NCBI GenBank assembly: GCA_025993015.1
Contig: DAJPFV010000001.1
Span: 1,798,001-1,862,000 of the forward strand
DNA from: Coriobacteriaceae bacterium
GTDB lineage: Bacteria; Actinomycetota; Coriobacteriia; Coriobacteriales; Coriobacteriaceae
Reading direction: 5' to 3'
Length of the DNA stretch: 64,000 bases
Positions 28,532-36,783 of this stretch are shown here, one piece after another (the first letter of the stretch is position 1; every line of letters starts with the position of its first letter). The notes beneath the pieces were generated by a model, which made no database searches, was not told the DNA's origin, and worked only from the letters and a program-made list of their open reading frames with translations. Made by a program: the position numbers and the translations under genes.

Positions 28532-29590
28532 ATGCGCGCGTTTGATTTTGAGATGTCGCGCCGGGGGTTTGCCTCGGCGCTCGCCGCGGGCGCCCTGTCG
28601 CTTGCGCTCGCGGGCTGTGGCGGCGGGGCTGCCGGTACCGGGTCCGCCGCGGGCTCGGCTGCCGGGTCTGCTGCTGACGGTGCCGCTGCCGAGCCGGTTG
28701 AGGTGCACGTCGCCTCGCTCAAGGGTCCGACGTCGATGGGTCTGGTGCAGTTTATGGACCGGGCGGCCGATGGTGAGACGGACAACGAGTTCGACTTTGC
28801 GATCAGCACTGCAGCCGATGAGATCGTGCCCAAGGTGATTCAGGGCGATGTCGATATCGCCCTGGTGCCTGCCAACGTGGCGAGCGTGCTCTACAACAAG
28901 ACCGAGGGTGCGGTGCAGGTCATCGACATCAACACGCTGGGCGTGCTGAACGTTGTGACGGGCGACGCGAGTGTGGCCTCGTTTGGCGATCTGGCGGGCC
29001 ATACCGTCTATATGACGGGCAAGGGCACCACGCCGGAGTACGTCATGAACTACCTGCTGGAGCGCGCAGGCCTGACCGGCCAGGTGACGCTCGAGTTTAA
29101 GAGCGAGCCCACCGAGGTGCTGTCGGCCCTGCTTGCCGACCCGTCCGCCGTGGGCGTGCTGCCGGAGCCGTTCAAGACCGCTGCCATCGCCAAGAGCGAA
29201 GGCAGGCTGTCGGCTCCGGTAAGCCTGACCGATGTGTGGGACGAGTTGGCAGGTGACACGGGTTCGCGCCTGCTGACGGGCGTGACCGTGGTGCGCCGCG
29301 CGTTTGCCGAGGAACATCCCGAGGCTGTGGCGGAGTTCTTGAGCTGCCATGCGGCGAGCGTTAAGGCTGTCAATGCGGCGCCGGCAGACTGGGCGCAGGC
29401 CGTGGTCGATGCCGGCATCGTGGACAACGCCAAGATCGCCGAGAAGGCGATTCCCGGGTGCATGCTCGTGTGCCAGACGGGCAAGGATATGAAGGCGGCA
29501 CTTAGTGGGTATCTGCAGGTGCTGTCCGACGCGGACGCGAGCGCCGTGGGTGGTAAACTTCCGGCTGACGATTTCTACTACATGGAGTAG
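28532..29590 (+). CDS. ABC transporter substrate-binding lipoprotein (SsuA/NMT1-like)
   Basis: 352 residues starting 3 bp after the hydrogenase stop. The N-terminus combines a twin-arginine motif (MSRRGFAS) with a lipobox (LALAGC), so it should be exported folded by Tat and lipid-anchored. The body resembles the NMT1/THI5/SsuA-like type II binding-protein fold (VHVASLKGPTSMGLVQFM, then VIQGDVDIALVPANVASVLYNK). Ligand unknown; family members bind sulfonates, nitrate, thiamine precursors or other small anions. Placement directly after a hydrogenase and before a matching transporter suggests one operon. Confidence 0.88.
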   Translation: MRAFDFEMSRRGFASALAAGALSLALAGCGGGAAGTGSAAGSAAGSAADGAAAEPVEVHVASLKGPTSMGLVQFMDRAADGETDNEFDFAISTAADEIVPKVIQGDVDIALVPANVASVLYNKTEGAVQVIDINTLGVLNVVTGDASVASFGDLAGHTVYMTGKGTTPEYVMNYLLERAGLTGQVTLEFKSEPTEVLSALLADPSAVGVLPEPFKTAAIAKSEGRLSAPVSLTDVWDELAGDTGSRLLTGVTVVRRAFAEEHPEAVAEFLSCHAASVKAVNAAPADWAQAVVDAGIVDNAKIAEKAIPGCMLVCQTGKDMKAALSGYLQVLSDADASAVGGKLPADDFYYME

Positions 29591-29593
29591 CCC

Positions 29594-30970
29594 GTGCGTG
29601 CGTTTGCTCGACAAATGACAGAGCGTATGAAGGCGGTGGCGGCAGCAGGTGCCGTCGCCGCCTTTTGGCTTGCCGTGTGGGTCTTCGCGGCGGTGCTGGT
29701 GGCGCAGCCACTGATCTTGCCGGGGCCGGGTGCTGTTGCCGTGGCGCTGCTGCGCCTGGTGTGCGATGGCGGTACCTGGGCGATTTTGGTGGGCTCGGGC
29801 GCGCGGATACTGGGCGGGCTGGCGCTTGCCGCGGTGTGTGGTGGCGTGCTTGCCGGGATTTCGTCACGGTTGCGGGCGTTTGCGCGCCTGGTGGCTCCGG
29901 CACTTTCGTTTGTTAAGGCGACGCCGGTTGCCTGCGTGGTGGTCCTGCTGCTTATTTGGTTGGGATCGGCGCGCGTGAGCATCGCCGCGGTCTTTTTGAT
30001 GGCGCTGCCGGGCGTGTATTTTTCGCTGGCCGAGGGCTTGGCACAGGTGAATAAACCGCTGGAGCAGATGTTCCGTCTGCATGGCGTGCGCGGCTGGCGC
30101 CTGTTTTGCGCCCATACCTGGCGCGAAGTCCTGCCGTTTGTGCTTTCGTGCGCCCGCGCCGTGATCGGCATGAGCTGGAAGGCCGGCGTGGCAGCCGAGC
30201 TGATCGGCATGGCGGTGGGCACCGTGGGCGAGCGCATCTATCAGGCAAAGCTTTTGATTGAGACGGCTGATTTGCTGGCGTGGACCGTGCTGGTCGTTGC
30301 CGCCTCGTGGGCGTGTGAGCGCGTGCTGGTGTGGCTGCTGCGGGTTTCGGGACCCGTGGCGTGGCGCGCGGCCGTGCGGGCGCATGGGCATGGACTGCGC
30401 GGGCGTGCGGGGGCTGCGAGCGATGGCGCCGCAGCGGAGCTTGCGCTTGCCGTGGGCGATCGTGCGCCCTGGGCGCCGGCGCTGGATGGTCTGGTGCTCA
30501 ACGTGCCTGCGGGTGGGCGTATCTGCGTGATGGGCGCTTCGGGCATGGGCAAGTCGACGCTGCTTTCGTTGGCAGCGGGGGAGTGCGCGCCGTGCTCGAT
30601 GGTGTTTCAGGATGCACGCTTGGTAGAGGGCAGCTCGGCCTTGGATAACGTGCTGGTGTGTGCCGATGCGCGCGTGGATGCTTCGAACGCTACGACCTTG
30701 CTGCGCCGGTTGGTGCCGGGAATCGACGTGCGTGTTCGCGTGGCTGAGCTTTCGGGCGGGCAGCGCCGTCGTGTCGAGATCGCTCGAGCCCTGCTGTGTG
30801 GCGGCTGTGCCGTCATTCTGGATGAGCCCTTTACCGGCCTGGACGCCGCCGCGCGCGATGCGACGGCCGAGGCCGTGCTAGACCTGCTCGACGGTCGCAC
30901 GCTCTTGCTCGCCACGCACGATGTCGTCGACGCTCAAGCCCTCGATATCTCGGACATCATCACGCTCTAA
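29594..30970 (+). CDS. fused ABC permease-ATPase
   Basis: 458 residues in one chain, from GTG 29594, 3 bp after the binding-protein stop. Residues 1-250 are an ABC permease of the SsuC/TauC type with about six helices and the cytoplasmic loop LEQMFRLHGVRGWRLF. Residues about 270-458 are an ABC ATPase: GASGMGKST (Walker A), LSGGQRRRVEIARALL (signature), CAVILDEPF (Walker B) and an H-loop in ATHD. The ATPase is short (about 190 residues), with a reduced segment between Walker A and the Q-loop (MVFQDARLVEG). In most bacteria these are two genes, so the fusion is unusual. It completes the transporter started by the upstream lipoprotein. Confidence 0.9.
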   Translation: MRAFARQMTERMKAVAAAGAVAAFWLAVWVFAAVLVAQPLILPGPGAVAVALLRLVCDGGTWAILVGSGARILGGLALAAVCGGVLAGISSRLRAFARLVAPALSFVKATPVACVVVLLLIWLGSARVSIAAVFLMALPGVYFSLAEGLAQVNKPLEQMFRLHGVRGWRLFCAHTWREVLPFVLSCARAVIGMSWKAGVAAELIGMAVGTVGERIYQAKLLIETADLLAWTVLVVAASWACERVLVWLLRVSGPVAWRAAVRAHGHGLRGRAGAASDGAAAELALAVGDRAPWAPALDGLVLNVPAGGRICVMGASGMGKSTLLSLAAGECAPCSMVFQDARLVEGSSALDNVLVCADARVDASNATTLLRRLVPGIDVRVRVAELSGGQRRRVEIARALLCGGCAVILDEPFTGLDAAARDATAEAVLDLLDGRTLLLATHDVVDAQALDISDIITL

Positions 30971-30987
30971 AAACTTACTCAGCAACA

Positions 30988-31017
30988 AAATGATTCGTTT
31001 TCCTCCGTCCCCATGGG
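30988..31017. repeat. half copy of the CGTTTTCCTCCG palindrome family
   Basis: ATTCGTTTTCCTCCGTCCCC at 30992 followed by ATGGGG matches one arm of the 43675-43759 element; no second arm is present. Confidence 0.7.
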
Positions 31018-31042
31018 GTCTTGTGTGGTATTCTATCTGCGG

Positions 31043-31071
31043 GGTAATACTTAGGAATACTAAGTAATACC
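31043..31071. promoter_or_regulatory. 29-bp near-palindrome, likely autoregulatory operator
   Basis: GGTAATACTTAGGA and TACTAAGTAATACC-like arms match at 12 of 14 positions around a central A. It lies about 115 bp upstream of the RelB/DinJ-type gene. Antitoxins of this family normally bind palindromes in their own promoter. Confidence 0.5.
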
Positions 31072-31185
31072 AACGCCGCAGAAACAAACTCCGGATGCGG
31101 GCCAATCGGGTTGCCTTCACAGCCCGTCGCCCAGCCGCGTGGCCCGCATCTATCCGCACTACCGTCGTTTCAAAAAGGAAGCGCC

Positions 31186-31407
31186 ATGGCAGAACACATG
31201 ACCCCCGTAGTCGCGAAGGTCTTGCCCGAGGAGAAGGCAGCCTTCGCGGCGGCAACTCAGCTCGTGGGCACCACGCCGTCCAACGCCATCCGCATGTTTA
31301 TCGCCGCGTTCAATCGCTGCGGCACCTTTCCGTTTGACATCTCGCCCAACGGGGCCTTTGGCAAAGAGTGTCCTCAACAGCTAGTCGTTGAAGAACGTCC
31401 CCAATGA
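31186..31407 (+). CDS. RelB/DinJ-family antitoxin-like protein, orphan, altered 3' end
   Basis: 73 residues from ATG 31186 behind AAAAAGGAAGCGCC. The N-terminal 55 residues fit the ribbon-helix-helix RelB/DinJ type (ARV-like VVAKVLPEEKAAFAAATQLVGTTPSNAIRMFIAAFNRCGTFPFD, shown here as a description and not a continuous identity). The final 13 or so residues (from about residue 61) are encoded by a decayed copy of the GTCCCCAACGACTAG palindrome. No toxin gene follows: the next gene is a CPBP protease 23 bp downstream. It is either a domesticated regulator or a remnant of a toxin-antitoxin pair. Confidence 0.75.
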   Translation: MAEHMTPVVAKVLPEEKAAFAAATQLVGTTPSNAIRMFIAAFNRCGTFPFDISPNGAFGKECPQQLVVEERPQ

Positions 31408-31416
31408 CTAGTCGTC
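31367..31416. repeat. decayed copy of the GTCCCCAACGACTAG palindrome
   Basis: AGAGTGTCCTCAACAGCTAG and AACGTCCCCAATGACTAGTC reproduce, with substitutions, the two arms and flanks of the element at 8894-8935 in reverse. It overlaps the 3' end of the RelB-like gene. Confidence 0.75.
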
Positions 31417-31430
31417 GGGAGGAGGTCGGC

Positions 31431-32342
31431 ATGCTCAATGCGATGATTTGGGCGCTTGCCTGTTTTGGCGTCGTCGCTGCCGATATTGCCCTGAGCGTGG
31501 TTTTGTTTTCCGCTCTGGGCGTCGCGTCAGTGTTCATGGGTTTTTCGATCGATGACCTCGACATTCAATTGCTTCAGGCCGTCGCGCAGACGGCATCGTT
31601 TTTGATGGCGCTGCTGTGGTGGCGTTATCTGTGGCCGCGTTCGTTTATGGCGCGCTGGCAGGGCGAGCGCCCACTTGGCGGGGGAGCGCGTGGGGCGTGG
31701 AAACGCATCGCCTGCGTTATCGTGATTGGCCTGGCCTTGCAGGTGGTCGTTGGCTATGTGACCGACGCCGTACTGTCGCTGTTGCCCGAGGCCGCGGCCG
31801 ACTACAGCGAGCTTGTCGAGGAAACAGGCATGGGCGACACCAGCTATCTCGCCGTCCTGACTACGGTGCTCGGCGCTCCGTTTTGCGAGGAGCTGCTGGT
31901 GCGCGGCATTATTTTTGAGTTTTCGCTCCGAGCGTTTAATCCACAGTGCCGCCCACTTTGGAAGCGTCGGCGTCGTGCGAGCGCGCAGGACGGTGCCATG
32001 GTGCCCTGGGCGGCCCCAAGCACGTGGGGTATCGCCGCGGCAATCGTGCTGCAGGCGGCGGTCTTCGGTTTTATGCACATGAATTGGGTGCAGGGTTGCT
32101 ACGCGGGTGCCGCAGGCCTCATCTTTGGTTGGGTGCTCGTGACGACCGGAAAGCTCCGCTACACGATCCTGCTGCACTTTGCCTTTAATGCCGGGTCGTA
32201 TTTCATGACGTTGCTCTGGTTTGTGAACGCGCCACTCGACGTGGCGGTCACGGTTGCTATCGCCGGTGTCATTCTCGTTGAGGCAATGCGCTCGCTGCGC
32301 CACGCGTGTGGGGTGGACGCAGCGAGCGCACCGCTGCCCTAG
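31431..32342 (+). CDS. CPBP family intramembrane metalloprotease
   Basis: Membrane-embedded CAAX-protease/bacteriocin-processing (Abi) homologue, 303 residues, from ATG 31431 with GGGAGGAGGTC upstream. The three active-site motifs are intact: EELLVRG (Glu153, Glu154, Arg158), FGFMHMNW and HFAFNAGS. About eight hydrophobic segments are visible. A basic loop of about 30 residues (CRPLWKRRRRAS) is inserted after the first motif. Substrate unknown. The stop overlaps the convergent ygiQ-like stop by 4 bp. Confidence 0.9.
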   Translation: MLNAMIWALACFGVVAADIALSVVLFSALGVASVFMGFSIDDLDIQLLQAVAQTASFLMALLWWRYLWPRSFMARWQGERPLGGGARGAWKRIACVIVIGLALQVVVGYVTDAVLSLLPEAAADYSELVEETGMGDTSYLAVLTTVLGAPFCEELLVRGIIFEFSLRAFNPQCRPLWKRRRRASAQDGAMVPWAAPSTWGIAAAIVLQAAVFGFMHMNWVQGCYAGAAGLIFGWVLVTTGKLRYTILLHFAFNAGSYFMTLLWFVNAPLDVAVTVAIAGVILVEAMRSLRHACGVDAASAPLP

Positions 32343-34474
32343 TTGCGGCGTCCGCCTCCGTTGGCACCCTGACGCCCCTGGGCCGCGCGATTGCGACTGG
32401 CAGTGTTCTGTGCGCGCGACATGCCGCCGTGCCCCTTGCTACCCTTGGGCCCCTTGCCGCCGGCGCCGCCATGCGGTTTGCCGCCCTTCTTGCCGGTGCC
32501 ATGCCCGCCGCCGGCCGATGTCTCGCCCGGGCGCGGCGGCACGGGACGGATCAGGCAATGCTTGGTGTAGCCGATTAGATCTCGGCGGCCGGCTTTTTCC
32601 AGCGCCTCGCGCACAAGCTTGTAGTTCTCGGGCTTGCGGTATTGGATGAGCGCACGCTGCATGGCCTTTTCGTGCGGGTCGCGCGCCACGTAGATCGGCT
32701 GCATGGTGCGCGGGTCCACGCCGGTGTAGTACATGCAGGTCGACATGGTGGACGGGGTGGGGTAGAAGTCCTGCACCTGTTCGGGCATGTAACCCATGTC
32801 GCGCACGGCCTCGGCAAGGTCCACAGCTTCCTTCATCGTCGAGCCGGGGTGGCTCGAGATCAGGTATGGCACCACATACTGCTTGAGTCCGTATTCGCGG
32901 TTCAGGCGTTCAAATTTACGGCAGAAAGCATCGTAGACGGCTCGGCTCGGCTTGCCCATCACGGACAGCACCGCATCGCTCACGTGCTCGGGTGCTACGC
33001 GTAGCTGGCCCGAGACATGGTGCTCCAGCAGCTCGCGCAAAAACTCGTCCGAGGCATCGGCCATGGTGTAGTCAAAGCGGATGCCGCTGCGTACGAAGAC
33101 CTTTTTGACGCCCGGCAGCTGGCGCAGGTCGCGCAACAGCTGCGTGTAGCCGCTCTCGTCGACTACCATGTTCTTGCACACGCTCGGCCACAGGCAGCGC
33201 TTGTTCTTGCACACGCCGTGCTCGAGCTGCTTGTCGCAGGCAGGGCGGCTAAAGTTTGCCGTCGGTCCGCCCACGTCGTTGATGTAGCCCTTAAACTCGG
33301 GGTCGTGCGTGAGCAGCTCGGCCTCGCGCATGATCGAGTCGTGGCTGCGCATCTGCAGCACGCGACCCTGGTGGAAGGTGAGGGCGCAAAATGAGCACTC
33401 ACCAAAACAGCCACGGTTGGAGCTAATGGAAAACTTGATCTCGGCAAAGGCCGGCACGCCGCCTGCCGCGTCGTAGTCGGGATGCCAATCGCGTGCGTAG
33501 GGGAGCTCGGCCACCTCGTCCATCTCATCGGTGGTGAGCGTCGCCGATGGCGGGTTCTGCACCACATAGACGCTATTGGGGTAGGGCTCTACCAGGCGGT
33601 GTCCGGTGATGGGGTCCATATTCTGCTGCTGCACGTTAAAGCTGCGCGCGTAGTTGAGCTTGTCGGCGGCAAGGTCGTCCCAGCTGGGCAGCAGGTCGTA
33701 GTCGTAGACCTCGTCGAGCGAGCTGGTGCGGTAGACGGTGCCGTTGATATAGGTGATTTGATCGACGGGCAGTCCCGCGTCGAGCGCGTCGGCGATCTCG
33801 ACAATCGCGTGCTCGCCCATGCCGTAGATGAGGATGTCGGCGCCCGAGTCGAGCAGTACCGAGCGCTTGAGCTTGTCCTGCCAGTAGTCATAATGGGCCA
33901 GACGGCGCAGGCTCGCCTCGATGCCGCCGATGATGATGGGGGCGTCCTTGAACGTCTGGCGGATGAGGTTGCCGTAGACCGTGACGGCACGGTTGGGACG
34001 GCGCCCCTCCTCGCCACCGGGGGTATAGGCGTCGGTGTGGCGGCGGTGCTTGGTCACCGAATAGTGGTTGACCATGGAGTCCATGTTACCGGCACTGACG
34101 AGAAAGCCCAGGCGCGGCTCGCCCAGCACGGTGATGCTGGCGGGGTCGGTCCAGTCGGGCTGGCAGATGATGCCCACCTTGTAGCCGTGCGCATCGAGCA
34201 CGCGGCTGACGATAGCCATGCCAAAGCTGGGATGATCCACGTAGGCGTCGCCGCAGATATAGACGAAGTCGCACTGGTCCCAGCCGCGCGCGTCCATGTC
34301 GGCGCGGCTGACGGGGAGGAACTTGTCGCGGCCCGGGCGCCAGGGGCGGGCGGGCGCTGCCGGGGTATGAGCGGCGTGGCCGCCCTGGGCCTTGCCGCCG
34401 CGCTTTTGCTGCTGGCCCTGTTTGCCCTGCTGACTGCGCTGGTTATTCTGAGCGTGCTGAGGCTTTTTTGCCAC
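32339..34474 (-). CDS. YgiQ family radical SAM protein
   Basis: 711 residues from a GTG at 34474 chosen for its GGGAGGGATC site; longer frames upstream have none. A basic, Gln/Lys-rich N-terminal extension precedes the YgiQ core (CDFVYICGDAYVDHPSFG, cobalamin-like domain). The radical SAM cysteines are in CFGECSFC (near residue 360). FVRSGIRFDY and the C-terminal PTPSTMSTCMYYTGVDP are typical of the family. A glycine/lysine/arginine-rich tail of about 60 residues ends the protein. The biological role of YgiQ proteins is not established. Divergent from the DUF1275 gene. Confidence 0.92.
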   Translation of the reverse strand: MAKKPQHAQNNQRSQQGKQGQQQKRGGKAQGGHAAHTPAAPARPWRPGRDKFLPVSRADMDARGWDQCDFVYICGDAYVDHPSFGMAIVSRVLDAHGYKVGIICQPDWTDPASITVLGEPRLGFLVSAGNMDSMVNHYSVTKHRRHTDAYTPGGEEGRRPNRAVTVYGNLIRQTFKDAPIIIGGIEASLRRLAHYDYWQDKLKRSVLLDSGADILIYGMGEHAIVEIADALDAGLPVDQITYINGTVYRTSSLDEVYDYDLLPSWDDLAADKLNYARSFNVQQQNMDPITGHRLVEPYPNSVYVVQNPPSATLTTDEMDEVAELPYARDWHPDYDAAGGVPAFAEIKFSISSNRGCFGECSFCALTFHQGRVLQMRSHDSIMREAELLTHDPEFKGYINDVGGPTANFSRPACDKQLEHGVCKNKRCLWPSVCKNMVVDESGYTQLLRDLRQLPGVKKVFVRSGIRFDYTMADASDEFLRELLEHHVSGQLRVAPEHVSDAVLSVMGKPSRAVYDAFCRKFERLNREYGLKQYVVPYLISSHPGSTMKEAVDLAEAVRDMGYMPEQVQDFYPTPSTMSTCMYYTGVDPRTMQPIYVARDPHEKAMQRALIQYRKPENYKLVREALEKAGRRDLIGYTKHCLIRPVPPRPGETSAGGGHGTGKKGGKPHGGAGGKGPKGSKGHGGMSRAQNTASRNRAAQGRQGANGGGRRN

Positions 34475-34511
34475 GATCCCTCCCGGTGTTTGTATGCTGC
34501 ACGTAATTGTA

Positions 34512-34546
34512 ACCAGTCTTTTTGGGACGGGGCTAAAAAGACTGGT
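34512..34546. repeat. palindrome in the ygiQ/DUF1275 intergenic region
   Basis: ACCAGTCTTTTT (34512-34523) pairs perfectly with AAAAAGACTGGT (34535-34546). The loop GGGACGGGGCT recurs inside the nested palindrome at 56578-56704. Confidence 0.75.
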
Positions 34547-34727
34547 GGAGTACATGGGCTGGCGGATCGGCGTGTCGATGCAGGTGCCGTTTGTTTCCAG
34601 ACTGTGTATCTGCGCGTTGGAGAACCTGTCTCGCGCGCACGCCATGTTGTCAATGGGTTACAGTATGAACGGCGGCTATGTTTCCGCCAACGCACGAGAG
34701 GGTCGTCAACAAGGAGGATGCACGGCG

Positions 34728-35444
34728 ATGCAGCGTGCCAAACAGATATCGGAGTCCATCGAACTGGGCATTATCCTGGCGCTCGCCGGCGGCTTTATGG
34801 ATGTGTATTCGTACATTGGGCGCGACCATGTTTTCGCAAACGCGCAGACGGGCAACATCCTGCTTGTGGGCGTGAGCATCTCGGAGGGCAATTGGGCACT
34901 TGCGGGGCGCTACTTCTTCCCTGTGGTGTCGTTTGCCGTGGGCATTATGCTTGCCGACCTGGTACACGAACGGTTTGGCAGCGTGATTCACTGGCGCCAA
35001 GTGACGGTGTTCTTTGAAGCCGTCATCTTGCTGGGCGTGAGCTTTATCCCGGGCGGCAATTTCAACCTGCTCGCCAACTGCCTCACCTCGTTTGCCTGCG
35101 GCATGCAGGTCGAGAGCTTCCGCAAGATCCACGGTCACGGCATCGCTACGACCATGTGCATCGGCAACTTGCGCAACGCGCTGCAAAACGTGGACGATTA
35201 CATCATCACCCACAGGCGCGGCTTTTTGGAAAACGGCCTGCTGTACTTTGGCGTGATCTTTACCTTTGTGTTTGGCGCCGTGTTGGGCAACTGGTGTATT
35301 GAGCGCATGGGCCTGCACGCCATCGTCGTGGCGAGCTTGCTGCTGTTTGTCGCGTTTGCCATCATGTTCATCGACCGCGAGCGCGACTTGCGCTTACGCT
35401 GGAAGGTTGCGGCCGAGGCTTGGAAAGAGGGCTGTCGAAAGTAA
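34728..35444 (+). CDS. DUF1275 (YoaK-type) membrane protein
   Basis: 238 residues from ATG 34728 with AAGGAGGATG upstream. Six or so hydrophobic segments; family hallmarks are GGFMDVYSYIGRDHVFANAQTGNILLVG near the N-terminus (here residues about 17-45, quoted as a landmark) and SFACGMQVESFRKIHGH followed by MCIGNLRNA. Function of DUF1275 is not known. Monocistronic; a hairpin follows at 35453. Confidence 0.9.
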   Translation: MQRAKQISESIELGIILALAGGFMDVYSYIGRDHVFANAQTGNILLVGVSISEGNWALAGRYFFPVVSFAVGIMLADLVHERFGSVIHWRQVTVFFEAVILLGVSFIPGGNFNLLANCLTSFACGMQVESFRKIHGHGIATTMCIGNLRNALQNVDDYIITHRRGFLENGLLYFGVIFTFVFGAVLGNWCIERMGLHAIVVASLLLFVAFAIMFIDRERDLRLRWKVAAEAWKEGCRK

Positions 35445-35452
35445 CCGAATGC

Positions 35453-35475
35453 GGCAAAGGGGCTGTCCCTTTGCC
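35453..35475 (+). terminator. hairpin after the DUF1275 gene
   Basis: GGCAAAGGG and CCCTTTGCC pair perfectly around GCTGT. An interrupted T-rich tract (ACAATATTTTT) follows, so termination is plausible but not certain. Confidence 0.55.
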
Positions 35476-35494
35476 ACAATATTTTTCATCATCT

Positions 35495-35510
35495 GTTGAA
35501 ACGCTTTAAC
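35495..35510. promoter_or_regulatory. LacI/CcpA-like operator upstream of the alcohol dehydrogenase
   Basis: GTTGAAACGCTTTAAC matches its reverse complement at 12 of 16 positions and has the central CG of LacI/GalR-family sites. A second similar half (CAAAAGCGTTAGG) lies at about 35541. The gene starts 100 bp downstream. Confidence 0.45.
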
Positions 35511-35609
35511 AAATTTGACGTTCTCACGTGCTTTTCATTTCAAAAGCGTTAGGATGGGACTTATAGCGTGGGGCGTAATGGGCGCCCCGCACACGATGGG
35601 AGGCTATCA

Positions 35610-36776
35610 ATGGCTAATCGTTTCGTTCTCAATACCATCTCTTATCATGGTTCCGGCGCCATCAAGGAGATCCCCGGCGAGCTCCAGCGTCGCGGCTACA
35701 AGAAGATCTTCGTCTGCTCCGACCCCGACCTGGTCAAGTTTGGCGTTACCGCTAAGGTGACCGACGAGCTCGACGCCGCCGGCATCGCTTGGAGCCTCTA
35801 CTCCGAGATCAAGCCCAACCCCACCATCCAGAACGTCAAGGACGGCGTCGAGGCCTTCAAGGCCGCCGAGGCTGACGCTATCGTGACCATCGGTGGCGGC
35901 TCCTCCATGGACACCGCTAAGGCCATCGGCATCATCATCAACAACCCCGAGTTTGCCGATGTCCGCAGCCTCGAGGGCGTTGCTCCGACTAAGAACCACG
36001 CCGTGTTCACCATCGCTGTGCCGACGACCGCCGGTACCGCTGCTGAGGTGACCATCAACTACGTCATCACCGACCCCGAGAAGGTCCGCAAGTTCGTGTG
36101 CGTCGACACCAACGACGCCCCCGAGGTCGCCGTCGTCGACCCCGACATGATGGCCTCCATGCCTGCCGGCCTGACCGCTTCCACTGGTATGGACGCTCTG
36201 ACCCACGCCATCGAGGGCTACACCACCAAGGGTGCCTGGGAGCTCTCTGACATGTTCCACTTTGAGGCTATTAAGCTGATCAGCGAGAACCTGCGTGACT
36301 CCGTTGCCGAGGCCAAGTCCGGTCAGCCCGGCTCCGGCCGCGAGGGCATGGCTCTTGGCCAGTATGTCGCCGGCATGGGCTTCTCCAACGTTGGCCTGGG
36401 CATCGATCACGCCATGGCCCACACCCTGTCCGCTCACTACGACACCCCGCACGGCGTCGCTTGCGCCATGCTGCTGCCGATCGCCATGGAGTTCAACAAG
36501 CCGGTTTGCGCCGAGCGTCTGGCCAAGGTTGCCGTCGCCATGGGCGTTGACACCACGGGCATGAGCACCGACGAGGCCGCCGACGCCGCCATCGCCGCCG
36601 TCAAGCAGCTCTCTGCCGACGTGAACATCCCGCACGTCTGCGAGGCCATGAAGGCTGACGAGATCGAGGTCCTGGCCAAGGACGCCATGGCCGACGCCTG
36701 CTTCCCGGGTAACCCGCGCGAGGCCACGCTCGACGACGTCATCGAGCTTTTCAAGAAGATCTGCCCGGCTGCTTAA
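35610..36776 (+). CDS. iron-containing alcohol dehydrogenase (lactaldehyde reductase type)
   Basis: NAD(P)-dependent reductase or dehydrogenase of the FucO/1,3-propanediol dehydrogenase type, 388 residues. Landmarks: GGGSSMDTAKAIGI (dinucleotide binding, near residue 95), VPTTAGTAAEVT, MDALTHAIEGY (metal ligands) and HAMAHTLSAHYDTPHG (metal-binding His). The start ATG 35610 has GGGAGG upstream. Codon choice is unusually uniform (almost always the C-ending or most favoured codon), pointing to high expression, as expected of a fermentative enzyme. The substrate may be lactaldehyde, glycerol-derived aldehyde or acetaldehyde. Possible LacI-type operator upstream. Confidence 0.93.
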   Translation: MANRFVLNTISYHGSGAIKEIPGELQRRGYKKIFVCSDPDLVKFGVTAKVTDELDAAGIAWSLYSEIKPNPTIQNVKDGVEAFKAAEADAIVTIGGGSSMDTAKAIGIIINNPEFADVRSLEGVAPTKNHAVFTIAVPTTAGTAAEVTINYVITDPEKVRKFVCVDTNDAPEVAVVDPDMMASMPAGLTASTGMDALTHAIEGYTTKGAWELSDMFHFEAIKLISENLRDSVAEAKSGQPGSGREGMALGQYVAGMGFSNVGLGIDHAMAHTLSAHYDTPHGVACAMLLPIAMEFNKPVCAERLAKVAVAMGVDTTGMSTDEAADAAIAAVKQLSADVNIPHVCEAMKADEIEVLAKDAMADACFPGNPREATLDDVIELFKKICPAA

Positions 36777-36783
36777 CCTGGTT

